From Dugong dugon (lineage: Eukaryota > Chordata > Mammalia > Sirenia > Dugongidae), in NCBI GenBank assembly GCA_030035585.1, contig CM057476.1, positions 24,970,501 through 25,034,500 on the forward strand: a stretch of 64,000 nt of DNA, in the 5' to 3' direction. Below the pieces are notes generated by a model. It worked only from the letters and a program-made list of their open reading frames with translations, did no database searches and was not told the DNA's origin. Positions 24,949-37,159 of the stretch are shown here, one piece after another. The translations under genes and the position numbers were made by a program. How positions within the stretch are numbered: position 1 is the first letter of the stretch; every line of letters begins with the position of its first letter.

Positions 24949-27607
24949 CAGGCATACCTCATTTTATTGTGCTCCACTTTATTGCGCTTGGAAGAGACTG
25001 TGTTTTTTACAGATAGAAGGTTTGTGGCAAACCTGTGTCAAGCAAATCTTATCAGCGCCATTTTTCCAACAGCATGTGCTCACTTCGTGTCTGTGTCACA
25101 TTTTGGTAATTCTCACAATATTTCAGACTTTTCATTACTGTTTTATCTGTTATGGTGATCTATGATCTTTGATGTTACTATTTTAATTGTTTTGGGGCAC
25201 CACAAATTGAACCCTATAAGATGGTAAACTTAATTGATAAATGTTGTGTGTGTTCTGCTGCTCCACCAACCAGCCATTCCCCCATCTCTCTCCCTCTCCT
25301 CGGGCCTCCCTATTTCCTGGGACAGGACAATATTAAAGTTAGGCCAATTAATAACCCTACAATGGCCTCTAAGTGTTCAAGTGAAAGAAACACTCACTTG
25401 TCTCTCACTTTAAATCAAAAACTAGAAATGATTTAAGCTTAGTGAGGAAGGCATGTTGAAAGCTGAGATGGCCCGAAAACTAGGCCTCTTACACCGAACA
25501 GTTAGCCAAGTTGTGAATGCAAAGGAAAAGTTCCTGAAGGAAATTAAAAGTGCTACTCCAAGCTTCTGGGGTCTTAAAAACCTATGAGCAGCCATCTAAG
25601 ATACTCCGCTGGTCTCATCCCTTCGGGAGCAAGGGAGAATGAAGAGAACAGGATACAAGGAAAAGATTAGTCCAAAGGACTAGTGGACCACAACTACCAC
25701 AGCCTCCACCAGACTGAGTCCAGTACAACTAGATGGTGCCCGGCTACCACCACTGACTGCTCTGACTGGGATCACAACAGAGGGTCCCGGACAGAGCTGG
25801 AGAAAAATGTAGAACAAAATTCTAACTGACAAAAAAAGACCAGACTTACTGGCCTGATAGAGACTGGAGAAACTCCGAGAGTATGGCCCCTGGACACCTT
25901 TTTAGCTCAGTAATGAAGTCACTCCCGAGGTTCACCCTTCATCCAAAGATTAGACAGCCCCATAAAACAAAACAAGACTAATGGGGCACAACAGTCAAGA
26001 GACAAGGACTAGAAGGCAGGAGGGGACAGGAAAGCTGGTAATAGGGAACCCAGGGATGAGAAGGGACAGTATTGACATGTCGTGGGGTTGTTAACCATTG
26101 TCATAAAACAATATGTTTACTAACTGTTTAATGAGAAACTATTTGTTCTGTATACCTTCATCTAAAGTACAATAAAAAAAAAAGTGGTACTCCAGTGAAC
26201 ACACAAATGATAAGAAGCCAAAACAGCCTTATTGCTGATATGGAGAAAGTTTTTGATAGAAAATCAAACCACCCACAACATTCCCTTAAACCAAAGCCTA
26301 ATCCAGAGCAAGGCCCTAACTCTCTTCAGTTCTATGCAGGCTGAGAGAGGTGAGGAAACTGCAGAAGAAAAGTTTGAAGCTAGCAGAGGTTGCTTCGTGA
26401 GGTTTAAGGAAAGAAGCCATTTCCATAACATAAAAGTGCAAGGTGAAGCAGTAAGTAAGTGCTCATGTAGAAGCTGCAGCAAGTTACCCAGATAATTGTC
26501 TAAGATAACTGATGAAGGTGGCTACATTAAACAACAGATTTTCAGTAGAGACAAAACAGCCTCATATTGGAAGATGATGCTTGCTATCTAGGACTTTCAT
26601 AGCTAGAGGAGAGAAGTCAATACCTGGCTTCAAAGCTTCAAACGACAGGCCAACTCTTGTTAGGGACTGATGCAGCTGGTGACTTTATGTAGAAGCCAAT
26701 GCTAATTTACCATCCTGGAAATCCTAGGGCCCTTAAGAATCATGCTAAATCTACTCTGCCTGTGCTCTATAAACGGAACAACAAAGCCTGAATGACAGCA
26801 CATTTGTTTACAACATGGTTTACTGAATATTTTAAGCCCACTGTTGAGATGTACTTTGAGACTATCTTTGAAAAGATTCCTTTCAAAATATTACTGCTCA
26901 TTGACAATGCACCTGGTCACCCAGGAGTCTGATGGAGATGTACTGGGAGATTAATGTTGTTTTCATGCCTGCTACTATCCATTCTGTAGTCCATGGATCA
27001 AGGAGTAATTTTGACTTTCAAATCTTACTATTTAAGAAATACATTTTGTAAGGCTATAGCTGCCATAGATAGTGATTCCTCTGATGGATCTGGACAAAGT
27101 AAATTGAAAACCTTCTGGAAAGGATTCACCATTCTAGATGCCATTAAGAACATTCATGATTCCTGGGAGGAGGTTGAAATATCAACATTAACAGGAGTTT
27201 GGAAGATGTTGATTCCAACCTCAACATGGATGACTTTAAGGAATTCAAGACTTTGGTAGAGGATGTAACTGCAGATGTGGTGGAAATAGCAAGAGAACTA
27301 GAATTAGAAGTGGAGCCTGAAGATGTGACTGAATTACTGCAATCTCATGATAAAACTTCAACAGATGAGGAGTTGTTTCTTATGGATGAGCAAAGAAAGC
27401 AGTTTCTTGAGATGGAATTTACTCCCGGTGAAGATGCCGTGAACTTTGTTGAAATGACAACAGAGGATTTAGAATATTACATAAACTTAGTTGATAAAGC
27501 AGCAGCAGGGATTGAGAGGATGATGGTTAGCATTTTTTAGCATTAAAGTATTTTTAATTTAAGGTATGTACATTGTCTTTTTTAGACATAATGCTATTGC
27601 ACACTTA
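24949..27607 (+). mobile_element. Tigger1-like pogo/Tc1-mariner DNA transposon, decayed and split
   Basis: It starts with CAGGCATACCTCATTTTATT directly after a TA target dinucleotide (24947-24948). A 5' leader is followed by a transposase pseudogene: the DNA-binding part near 25364-25560 (LTLNQKLEMI, then after a frame break GLLHRTVSQVVNAKEK), the DDE region near 26890 ([13 protein letters not shown]), [20 protein letters not shown] at 26993, and a last open stretch at 27199-27540. Near 27510-27530 the frame jumps from AAAGIER directly to the end-of-gene GATGGTTAGCA, so a few hundred bases of the transposase 3' end are missing. The 3' terminal inverted repeat is also absent. An L1 splits it at 25561-26181. 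Confidence 0.9.
25561..26181 (+). mobile_element. L1 3' end inserted into the Tigger1-like element
   Basis: It is flanked by a 13-bp target duplication, AAGTGCTACTCCA at 25548-25560 and AAGTGGTACTCCA at 26182-26194 (one mismatch). The insert is 621 bases of L1 3' UTR sequence ending in an AATAAA-containing A-run. The same 3' UTR occurs in reverse at 48625-49226. Removing it restores the Tigger reading order, so it is the younger element. Confidence 0.92.
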
Positions 27608-27844
27608 CTGGTTTGCATTCAGGGCCCCCTGCCCGTTACTTGCTCCATTAATGTCACACTGGCTGGTGGAGAGGGGATGAAGGAGGAGAGCAGAAGGCAA
27701 AAACGGAGATTAGCTGTCAGTTGGATTCGGGGGTGGGACAGAGGGCTCCCTGTGACCATCAGCCTCTACTCCCAGTCACCCCTGCATACACTCAGAGGCT
27801 CGGACCATTTTGAGCTGGCAGGTCCCTCCCATCTCTTGATGTTC

Positions 27845-28005
27845 TAGTGTCACCTCCTCTGAAGCCTTCCTTGCCCTCTTCTCCCTATCCAGCCGGCATC
27901 CACAGCACCTGGTGCTGAGTGGGGTTCAGGACTTGGCACTTTGCATGCTCTCCTTCTCCACCTTGCTGCCACCACACCCCCTGAAGGCAAGCACTGCCCC
28001 TCTTC
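27845..28005 (+). mobile_element. L2 LINE 3' fragment
   Basis: TGTCACCTCCTCTGAAGCCT, TCCTTGCCC and the later CTGAAGGCAAGCACTGCCC follow the order of the L2 3' end. Divergence is high. Confidence 0.6.
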
Positions 28006-31000
28006 TCCGTGTGTCTGCAGCTGGCACCAACCTGGTACGTGGTGGCACTCAGCAGAGTTTATGGACCTGCATTTGCTTTTCTGATCTAGTTGGGCACAGA
28101 AAGTAGAGACACAGCAAGAACTCCAGCCATAGGTCTTTTTGGCCATTCTCTGTGTAGAAGCTTGAGGTTTCCAAGAGGACATGAAGCAGAAGGAAGATGC
28201 TGGGCCTGCTCTTGAGAAGTTTTCACTGAATGAGCTGTCCCCTGCCAAGCATTACTTTGCCAGATTACTGGGTTATTGTGGGATAAGATCAAGTGGCCAA
28301 TCGACATGCCTGGGGTAGGGCCCACATCTGAGGGTGTCGCAGCTATCCATGCCTCCACCTGGAGCCAGGCTGATGGGTGGCTGCAGGTGGGGCTCTGTGC
28401 CTGGGGCAGAGATCCCCTTGGTCAAAGAGCAGGAACAGGAAGCTGGGCCAAAGAGGGGCGGCCCTGTTTCCCACCCAGACTGAAGCTGATTACAGCACCG
28501 CCAGTCCTCCTTGAAGGGGGTTCTGTGGTTTTATCAAGTCTGTACTGTTGTTGACACAGTTTTTCCCCCTGAGGACTTTCTTCTGTGACTTAAAAAATAA
28601 ACATATGCCAATGGATCAGTGCTGGCTCGTGTCTGGACATTCTCATATTCCTTCAGGGAGCTAGGAAGGGGGAAGGTCTATGGACTCCAGCCTTAAACAA
28701 GTTAGAACAATGACCAAGATAACATCTTTATAAAGTTAACTAAAGAATGGGAGAAGCTGTGCCACCTGATGTGGGTGATGACTTCTTAAGGTCCCTCCAC
28801 ATTTGCCGTCCAGGAGCAACGTTGTCTGAACAAATGTGGCAGAAACCTACGGCCTGGCCCTTTCTAGAAGTGAAGCATTCCATTCAAAAGCACAGCCTTA
28901 GCTCCTGATAGTTAAAAATACTGTCTTTGTGATTCAGGTGTTTGAACACAGTGAAGGAGGGTGGTTGCCTCAAGTGAGACAAACAGTGAGACCTTTTAAA
29001 TGCTCAGAGGAGCAGGTCTCCCTTAGCTAGCTAACTTGATCCGTTCTGTTTCAGTAAAAACACTTAATTGAAAAGTTGGAATCTGATTAGTAGCCCCCTA
29101 ACTCCAGCTTCATCCACTCATTCAGCCAGTGTTTATGGAGCCCTGACGCGTGCCAGGGCGCTTAGCGGATAAGTGGGAGACGGCATTGCAGTGTCCTGAT
29201 GGTGCACAGGCTGTGCTGAGGTGGGTGGGCCACTGGGAGTTGTGGAGGGTCTCCTGGGTGGCCCCAGCATCTCAGCTGGATCCAGTCCTTCCTCTTCACA
29301 GAGCTGCAGAGTGAGACAGGTGCTAGGTAGAAAGGGAGCCTGGGCTTTTCTCCCTCTCCTCATGGCCAGCATGCACCCTGTCCCGGGGGCCACTAGCGGG
29401 TGACACGACACCGTCAACCAGCTCCCGGAGCCGCTGTCAGCTGCCACAGCCAGACCCTTCTCCACATTTCCATGAAAATCCAGATCAAGACCAAAAGCCC
29501 ATGATTATGAGTCACTGACACTTCAAGACTAAAATGATTAACCTCGTCCACTGGGGCTTTTAATTATTTGAACAACTGCCTCTGGGTAGCCGCAGCCCTC
29601 TTACTAAGGGAGTAGGTCAGACAGTATGGAAAGTGGAACTGCAGAATATTTTACCATAGGCCTTGCGCCCCCATTTGATTTAATTTGGCTTTGGGGGGCA
29701 TGGCCCGGCTCTTCCCTCATAGCCACTGTCCTTTGCTGTCAGGATGCAACAAGGGTGTCCAGTCATCTTTGAGAAGAGCCCTGTTCCATCTGCACACGAG
29801 CTATCATCAAACATTAAATCAAATCCTGTCTGATACCCACAGGAGAAATGTCACCCAACACAAGTAGCAAGTGTTGTATGGACACACAGGGCTGGTACCC
29901 CTGTGTGTCCTCGGCATTCGCTGTTCATGAAACAGAGTGAAGGATGGCCGCTGTGCCTCTGAGCCTGGACCTTCAGCTTTTTGTGCATGGATGGGCCCTG
30001 GACCAGTATGGTCCCACAGTCTGAATGCACAGAGCCACTCTCCCATGGTGGTGTCCTTGGGGTGAGCGCCTCCGGCCACAGCAGGGTGCTGGCTCCAATT
30101 CCTGCTCCCCGGCCAGTGATCACGGGACGAGGCACAGCAGGGCCTGCTCGAGGGGAAGCCGCTCAGTCACTCTGACCCCAGCATGCACCCTTAGTGTGCA
30201 GATGGGGGCTTCATCAGAAGCTAGGAATTGCTATAATCAAGGAACCAAATTTAAAGTAGGAAATTCCCTAGGGTTTGGTCAACACCCTCTTCAGAGGTCC
30301 AGATTTGGGAACTTTGCAGGATCCTTGGCATTTAGACTTGTCCTAATTATAGCGATTCTGTAGTACTTGTCTTTATTTCCATTTATTTAAATTCCCTGTT
30401 CCCTATACTTACAGTTTTAAAAACCAAGTTTGTAGAACAGCTGGCAAGAGTGAATGACTGCTCAGAAAGAAAAGTATTCCTCGTCACCTGTGCTCCTGAT
30501 GAATGAAGCTGCTGAGTTACCAGGTTAAGACCAGAAACGTACAGAAAATTTGATGTTCGTGTCAATTATATTGGTGAGCTGGCTTCCTAAACACTGGAGC
30601 TTGGGGACTTCACCTGAAACTGCTTCTAAAGCTCAGCCAGGGGTCTGCTACAACGATAGCTTGGCTTGTGGCTGGTCAGGGCTGTAATTCCTGCTCTGGG
30701 ACAAAGGGGCTCCCTTGGTTTTTAAAATGCCCCTTGCAAAATCAAGTAGCATGGTAAACCAGCTTATGCTAGACCAGGTACAGCATGAAATGAGACTGGC
30801 CATCCGGTACCTGTCTTCCGAATAGACTGCAGTGTTTGGAGATAAGCAGGGAATATCTGTCCCTAGGAACAGTCAGACCTAGATTCCAGAGTGTGGAGTG
30901 GAGGAGGAGGCCCTTGAGACTGGCATGCTTGGGCTGGCAGCACTACTGCCAGGCTGTCTAATTGATTTCTGATCGAGACATCTGTAGCAATATTTGAATG

Positions 31001-31049
31001 AGGACAAACATCACCCAAGGACAACGAGCATGTGCATAACCAATTCTGT

Positions 31050-31210
31050 AAAACCAAACCTGTTGCCGTCGAGTCTATTCCAACTCTTAGCGACCCTACA
31101 GGACAGAGCAGAACTGCCCCATAGGGTTTCCAAGGAGCGGCTGGTGGATTCAAACTGCTGACCTTTTGGTTAGCAGCCGTAGCTCTTAACCACCGTGCCA
31201 CCAGGGCTCC
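31050..31210 (-). mobile_element. AfroSINE, antisense, well preserved
   Basis: Read in reverse: GGAGCCCTGGTGGCACGGTG, GGCTGCTAACCAAAAGGTCA, TCCACCAGCCGCTCCTTGGA, CCTATGGGGCAGTTCTGCTC, then GACTCGACGGCAACAGGTTT. It is one of the least diverged SINEs in the window. Confidence 0.93.
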
Positions 31211-31723
31211 ATAATGGCTTAGGAGGAGGAAAAATGGTGACAATTACTTACAAGCAGTCTGTACCACTGAAACTCATGGTATGAGCGCACGAAATAGTCC
31301 ACCATTTCCCACGAGCTGAGTGGCGTCCTCACCTGAGTCACTGCTGTTAGGTGAGTTTATTGGGGTCCTGGCTCTGTTCTAGCTGATATTCCACAAGCAG
31401 CCATCCCAGCCTCAACCGACATGTCCTGGGCCAGACGAGGCACTCCCGCCACAGATGGTCTGTAGCCTCATTTCTACCAGGGCCCCACCACAGGCTCCTG
31501 TAGCCCCATCAGCTGTCCTCTTGGCAGCCTTGACTGAGGTTGGACACTGAGTGTCAAGACAGGCCCCTCCAACCACGTGATGTGCTATTTGGCTGGCCAG
31601 AGAATACACTTAGACTGCATTTTTACTTTTCCCCTTCTGGTTAGAAAATAGTATCTACAATCTTGGTAGATTTTAGTCCTCATTTGAGGGTTATGTCCAC
31701 TAGGCGTGATTACTTCCACCCCT

Positions 31724-32125
31724 CATCTGTCAGTTTGTCATATTGTGGTGGCTTGCATGTTGCTGTGATGCTGGAAGCCATGCATGCATGCCACCAGCAT
31801 TTCAAACGCCAGCAGGGTCACCCATGGGGGACAGATTTCAGCAGAGCTTCCAGCTAAGATGGACTAGGAAGAAAGGACTGGTGATCAACTTCCAAAAATC
31901 AGTCAAGGAAGACCTTATGGATCACAACAGAACATTGTCAAATATTATGCTGGAAGATGAGCCCCCTAGTTTGGAAAGCACTCAAAATACATAGCGGTCT
32001 CAACAATGGACTTGAGCACACCAATGATCATGAAGATGGCGCAGGGCCAGGCAACCTTTGTTTCTGTTGTACATGGAGTCGTCGTGAGTTGTAGCTGACT
32101 CAATGGTAGCAAACAAGAATAACAA
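31724..32125 (+). mobile_element. Internally deleted RTE (5' end fused to 3' end)
   Basis: Bases 31724-31991 match the 5' end of the long RTE (CATCTGTCAGTTTGTCATAT to CACTCAAAATAC). Bases 31992-32125 match the RTE 3' terminus (GGTCTCAACAATGGACTTGA, ATGAAGATGGCGCAGGGC, then a CAACAA-like tail). About 2.8 kb including both enzymatic domains is missing. It has no coding capacity and would depend on full RTE proteins. Confidence 0.85.
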
Positions 32126-32849
32126 TGTGATATTTGTTAAAACTATGTATCATCTGTGACAACAAGATTTCTCACAAGCATCACAGAAAAGTTTCCTCCA
32201 CCTTAGAAGGTTCTGTTTGATCAATTCACTCAGTCAAAAATATGAGTCAGGAACAGTCCCAAGCCCAGTACATGGCCCTGAAGTATCCCGATTCCCAGCA
32301 GTCCTTTGCAATTTCATCCCAAATCCAGTCAGGCTGAAGTCTTTCAGACCCAGGAGATGAGGCACTTTCATTTCACGGCCTGTGAATGCAGCAGAACCCC
32401 GCAAGCCCCCCGTGTCCTCCAGTGAGAACAGCATGTCCTTGGTGCAGTGGGAATGGGTGTGGGGCTGCAGGCCAGTCCTTTGAATGTTGGCGATGCAGAT
32501 GAAGCCAAAACTCAGGACACATGGCACATAGCATTCCACTTCAGTGGCATCTTTCACATGTCAGGTGGAGGGGATGCTTAGTAAACAGCTGTGAGTAATG
32601 GTGATATGAAAATGGGGATGGGAAGATGGTGGTAACATTGTCTCTCTTATTCCCTGGGTTACAGCTTGGAGAGGAATGCTCCAGAGAGTGTTTCCATGTT
32701 TTAGCCACATGAATATTTGACACTGTCAGGAAAGGGAATGAGTTATACTGGAAAAATCATTGAGGCCCAGGAGAAAAGAATGGTATAAACAATAGGGGCT
32801 GTGTTCACTTATTCCAAGCACCTGAAGACAGTTGGAATTCACACTTGAC

Positions 32850-33010
32850 CAATGTTTAGTGAGTACCCACTAGGTGCCAGGCGTGTGCTCGGCTCCACGT
32901 GTGCTGCACCGCTTAGTCTTCACAGCCTGGGAGGCGAAGAGCATTCCTGTTGTCTCCTGGGTTTGGGAACTGAGGGGCAGGGAGCTGAGTGTCTTACGGC
33001 CGTGCTCAGA
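32850..33010 (+). mobile_element. MIR-like old repeat
   Basis: AGTGAGTACCCACTAGGTGC, CAGGCGTGTGCTCGGC and GGAACTGAGGGGCAGGGAGC are in MIR-like order. The family assignment is weak. Confidence 0.45.
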
Positions 33011-36000
33011 ACCCCCTGCCCCAGCCTCCTCACCACATGCCTCACGGTCTAGCAGTTCCAGATCCCTGAGAGCCCTCGACACACCAGGCTGACCCTGACT
33101 TCCATGACTCGGCCTAAGCCGCACCCTCCTTCCTTCATCCACTGGACAAGTTGTCCATCCTTCCAAGCCCAGCTCAGACTAAAGAGTCTAGGTCCAGTCA
33201 GGAGATAGAAACCAGGGAATGTTCAATATAAAGGATCTTTAACTATGATGAAAGAGTAACTGTAAGAAGGAAACTCTGTGGTACTCTAAGGCTCAGGGAA
33301 CACACCCAAGAAAGAGGAAACATTGGAGGGTGTGGTCCAGCCCACAGTAGCAGAGACGCTCTCGAGTTTGGCCAGCCTGGAGCAGGTCTAGAGTTGCTGG
33401 GAAAGCAATAGGCCACCATCCAGAGAGCTACTGGTGGCAAGGATGGTCGTGGGAAACAGGGTGCTGGTGGGGGCCTGGGACCTCAGCACACAAGTTGCAC
33501 TCGCACTCTGGTTCCATTGTAGAGAGGGCTACGGAAGGATTATCTCCAGGCCAAGGCTGCAGGGTCACAGAGGGACCATCTCCGGGGCAGACCACTGGCC
33601 ATTCTCACACACCCCAATGACTGGGCCCCTCCAGTGCCCTCCACAGAGAAAGTTCCATACCGTGCCCATGCCCAGGAGCACTGCTCACAGGAGTCTGTCC
33701 ATGATCGCAGGGAGGGTACTGAAGGCTGAGTCTGGGGCTGAGGTAACACTCACAGACCCACTCCATGTGCAGCCGTCTCTGTGCCCACCACCCGCCCCCT
33801 CCACCCAGAGGCTCTCACACCAGCCACAGCCCAGCCTACAGCATGGACATGATAGCCTCCCTGCTAGGGCATTCAGCCTTCTCCTTTTAGATTACTGGGC
33901 CTGGCTCACAGTAAGCTCTCAAGCCTGGAATTTGTACCTGGAATGATGCTGTGATGGTCGGGGTCACAGCTCCTCAGTGAGAGCAAGAGGAAGCAGCCCT
34001 GGGAATAAGCAGGTTTCCGTGGACCTGGCCTCCTTGTCTTGTTCTTCAAAAGATCCCATGTCTGGGAACTTTAGGGGTCAAACAGTCTGAGTCTTTGCTG
34101 GAATGTGTTGGGCTCTCAGTTGCCAGCACAGGGCTGATGCCTAACCCTTTTATCTTTAAACCCAGCACATAAGCAGCAGTAAGTACCTTCCCTAGACTGA
34201 CACACCGAGGCACAGAGCAGCACGTCCTTGGATTGTCTCTCCTTTTTCATCGCACAGATGATGGGTAATTTGGATAGAGACATCACTTTATTTTCCATTT
34301 TCAAGTTCACATTGGGTTAGAGCTAATCTCTTTCATTACAAGGGCAAGGCTCATATATCCTGGAGGCTGAATCAGAAGACAGTCCAGGGCCTCTCCCCAC
34401 ACGTTCAATCAGTTTTTCCTTCTGCCTTTTAACTGGAGCTGTCAGTCTACCGTCCAACGCCGTCTCCCCACTAGCCCAGTGCTTCAGAGGGCCGCTGCTA
34501 TGGCACCACCTGCTTTCACGCCACCCGACAGGGGCTGCCTTCAGGGTCCTCACCCAGAGTGGTCTGCGTGGGCCAGGCTCTGTGCCCGCTACTGGGTGCT
34601 GTCCCAGGAGGGGAAGACGTCTGCCTTCAAATGCCTTCCTTGGGGGTTCCTCAGCCTGAGCAGGGCAGAGCCTCGCAGCCCATGAGAACCATGCTTTCTT
34701 GCTTGACTTCCAGGACCCTCTACTGCCTGGCTCCGTGCCGCCTCCAGCCTTGCCTCGGGCCCACAGGATGGGCTTCCTCTGCCCATCCCCACATGTGCCA
34801 GCTTCCTGTCCAGAGAAGGCTGTCACACAGTTGGGGATGACACTACACTTATGTGGTACTGTTATATTTAATACTTAATAATATTTTCTTGTGCATGCTG
34901 TATTTTTCCAAGTACATCGTATGCTTGGAAGCAGGGACTGCATCCTAAACTTGTTTGGCTCCTCAGCAGAGGCACATGATAGATGCTATTACGGGGCTAG
35001 TGGGAGAAGCTAGGGGCGGGGCTTGGAAGAACAACTTGCAACAGGAAGGCAGCCACGTTAGATGATCAGCCCTCATGGAGTGATCAGAAACCATGGCAGA
35101 GGAGACACACAAGCTGCTTCCAAGACACGCGAGCGCCAGTCTTTAGGTCTGCACCTCAGATCAGAAGGTTTTGTGGGGAGTTACAGATTCCTACAAAGAC
35201 TCTGAGTTGATTCCAGCCTCTTCCCTGACCCAGCACTCCTTGGCGAACACCTCTCTTCATACTGATACACACTGCCATGACTGAGGACTTGTGTCCTGTG
35301 AAGTCAGTGCCTGTGGAGTGACAACTGGCAGGGACTCTGGCATCTCATCCCAGCAGCGCCAGGTGACCCTGGGTCGGCTGAGCCTACGTCCAGTTTTGCA
35401 CATGGCAGGCGTCTGAACCCCCATGTAGTTGTTGGCAGCTCACTGCCCACATCTCTGGCAGCCTGGCTCTCTCCTAGCAGTGAGCAGATTGTCATTGTCA
35501 TAGCCAAGGTCGGGGGACATCAGCCCTGCCACTCCAGCCCAGCTCCCAGGTTCCCATGGGACACTCAAGGCAGCGTGGCAGCTACTCCCACAGTGGCCGT
35601 CTCAGAGCTGCCCTCCACCTGTGAGGCCAGGCAGGGGCCTCAGGTGCGGCCTGCAGGGTGAAGCCATAGCCAGGTGCCTGTGGCCAGTGAGGGGCAGGGC
35701 TGAGGGCACCCGGCTCAGCCACCTCCCTGTGCTGACCCGAAAGTTACCCAAGGACAGCACTGGGCTCCCTGTGACACCACCCCAAGTTTCTCCTTCCTGG
35801 ATTGTACCCTAACCCCCTTCCTGGGAAATAGCTTTTACGGGAAACCGGAAGCAAACTGGCCTAATAGTTTTTATTTCTGTTTGCTTTAGATGAAGCTAAA
35901 ATTAAAATACATACATACATAAACACACAGGGGGTTTGCACAGATGGAACGCCCCGCCAGGCAGTGTCACTGTGGGTTAGCGGAGCGCCTCCCACCCGCA

Positions 36001-36026
36001 GCCCTGGGCCCAGAGCAGTGGGTCAG

Positions 36027-36054
36027 ACGAGCGAGCGAGCGAGCGAGCGAGCAA
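36027..36054. repeat. (GAGC)n microsatellite
   Basis: About six uninterrupted GAGC units plus one variant, inside a small CpG-containing stretch about 930 bases upstream of the next exon. Confidence 0.88.
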
Positions 36055-36979
36055 GCGGACGTGCACATTTGCTCCCTGGAGCAGAGCAGCGTGGCAGGAC
36101 TGCACTTGTCAGCGGGCCCTGCAGACGGGTGAGGGAGGGGAGCCGCTGTGATGTCCCTCCGGGCTGCCCTCCTGCAGGCCCGGGCAGTGACTCCCCTGCT
36201 GCAGCTCCTCCAGTGCCAACGGCTTCCATATCATATCTGTGTTCACGCTTCAGCCTGTGTTAGTCCAGTTTTCACAATTCTTGTGTATTTATTTCATCAA
36301 GATTCTAGGGCCTCAGTCTCCACTGGTGGTTCTTTTGAAAGAAATGCGTGTATAGAGACCAAGAATGAGTGGGTCTCTGTTTGTCTGTCTGCTGTGGGCC
36401 TCATGTCTTTGCACCCGGCCTTGCAGGAGTGACAGGTGTCATATCCGCATGTTAGGTCTCCTGACATCCTGGGAGGAAGTCAGTGGGGACAGCACCTCCA
36501 GAGCCACCAGGGCCCAGGGTCCATTCCCCATAGAGGAGGACCAGAGGCCCTGAAGGTCACAAAAGGTCCTGGGCCCAGCCCCTCCCCCTTCTGGAAACCC
36601 TTCTCCAGGAGATGTCATCCTAGTTTCCAGAACTTTCTGTCCTCCTTCTGATTTTCCAGCCTCTGTATCCTGCTCTGGTCAGGTGCTTGCTGCCTGTTTT
36701 GAGGAGTCATTCCTGCACTGTGCTTAGGTTCTCTGTGCTGATGCAGCATCCCTGCCCTTCCTCTGGGGTACACGTGACTGACAGACATTTTTCTGGGACA
36801 TTGTCCATCACATTAATCCCGCCCATAGAGACCAGCTGGATTTACTTGGGCCTGCACTTGTGTGTCTGAGATATCACCCTTCATGCCCTGGGACCTCGGT
36901 CTCCCACCCAGCCTGGCGGCCTGCAGACTTCCTAGTGTGTTCTTGAGACCCCTGTGTAAGCTCTTGTGCTTCCCTGCAG

Positions 36980-37159
36980 GGCCTGATGCACTCCAGTGGT
37001 CCGGTAGGACGGCACCGGCAATTGGTCCTGGTCCTGGAGGGGGAGCTCTACCTCATACCCTTTGCCCTCCTGAAGGGAAGCTCCTCCAACGAGTACCTGT
37101 ATGAGCGCTTCACCCTCATCGCCGTGCCTTCCATCCGCTCCCTCGGCCCACAGGCCAAG
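36980..37159 (+). CDS. TTC28: TTC28 coding exon, CHAT domain part 2
   Basis: The acceptor TTCCCTGCAG ends at 36979 and the donor GTAACACCCA starts at 37160. It has exactly 60 codons, phase 0 to 0. It encodes GLMHSSGPVGRHRQ, then LVLVLEGELYLIPFALLKGS, then YLYERFTLIAVPSIRSL. The pattern LVLxxxGxLxxxPFALL, then F, and a PSIRSL strand is the N-terminal half of a CHAT fold (caspase-like protease family found in separase, TTC28 and many bacterial proteins). Being phase 0-0, skipping it would keep frame but remove the core of the fold. Confidence 0.96.

Larger units (their letters stand above)
23963..36979. other. TTC28 intron, 13.0 kb
   Basis: The flanking exons join in phase 0, so no exon is missing. 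The main content is a Tigger1-like element with an L1 inserted (24949-27607), an L2 piece, an AfroSINE, a mini-RTE and MIR-like scraps (24160-24310, 29110-29200, 32850-33010). AT-rich unique stretches near 29460-29600 and 30210-30420 have no repeat character that I recognise. Confidence 0.7.

Noticed and set aside
24227..24955. A 242-codon open frame on the - strand
   Set aside because: It is intronic, overlaps a MIR-like repeat, ends at the Tigger boundary, and has no recognisable domain or coding bias.
26993..27540. Possible domesticated Tigger transposase (two long open stretches)
   Set aside because: The open stretches are in different frames, the N-terminal part is frameshifted and split by an L1, and the C-terminus is deleted. 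No splice structure supports a host gene.
30180..30420. A small RNA gene
   Set aside because: The block is unique and AT-rich, but I could find neither a convincing hairpin nor promoter elements by eye. It is kept only as a possible conserved noncoding block.
34323..34826. A 167-codon open frame on the - strand (a similar one is at 17128-17631)
   Set aside because: Chance open frames in GC-rich intron sequence, with overlapping frames on the other strand and no homology.
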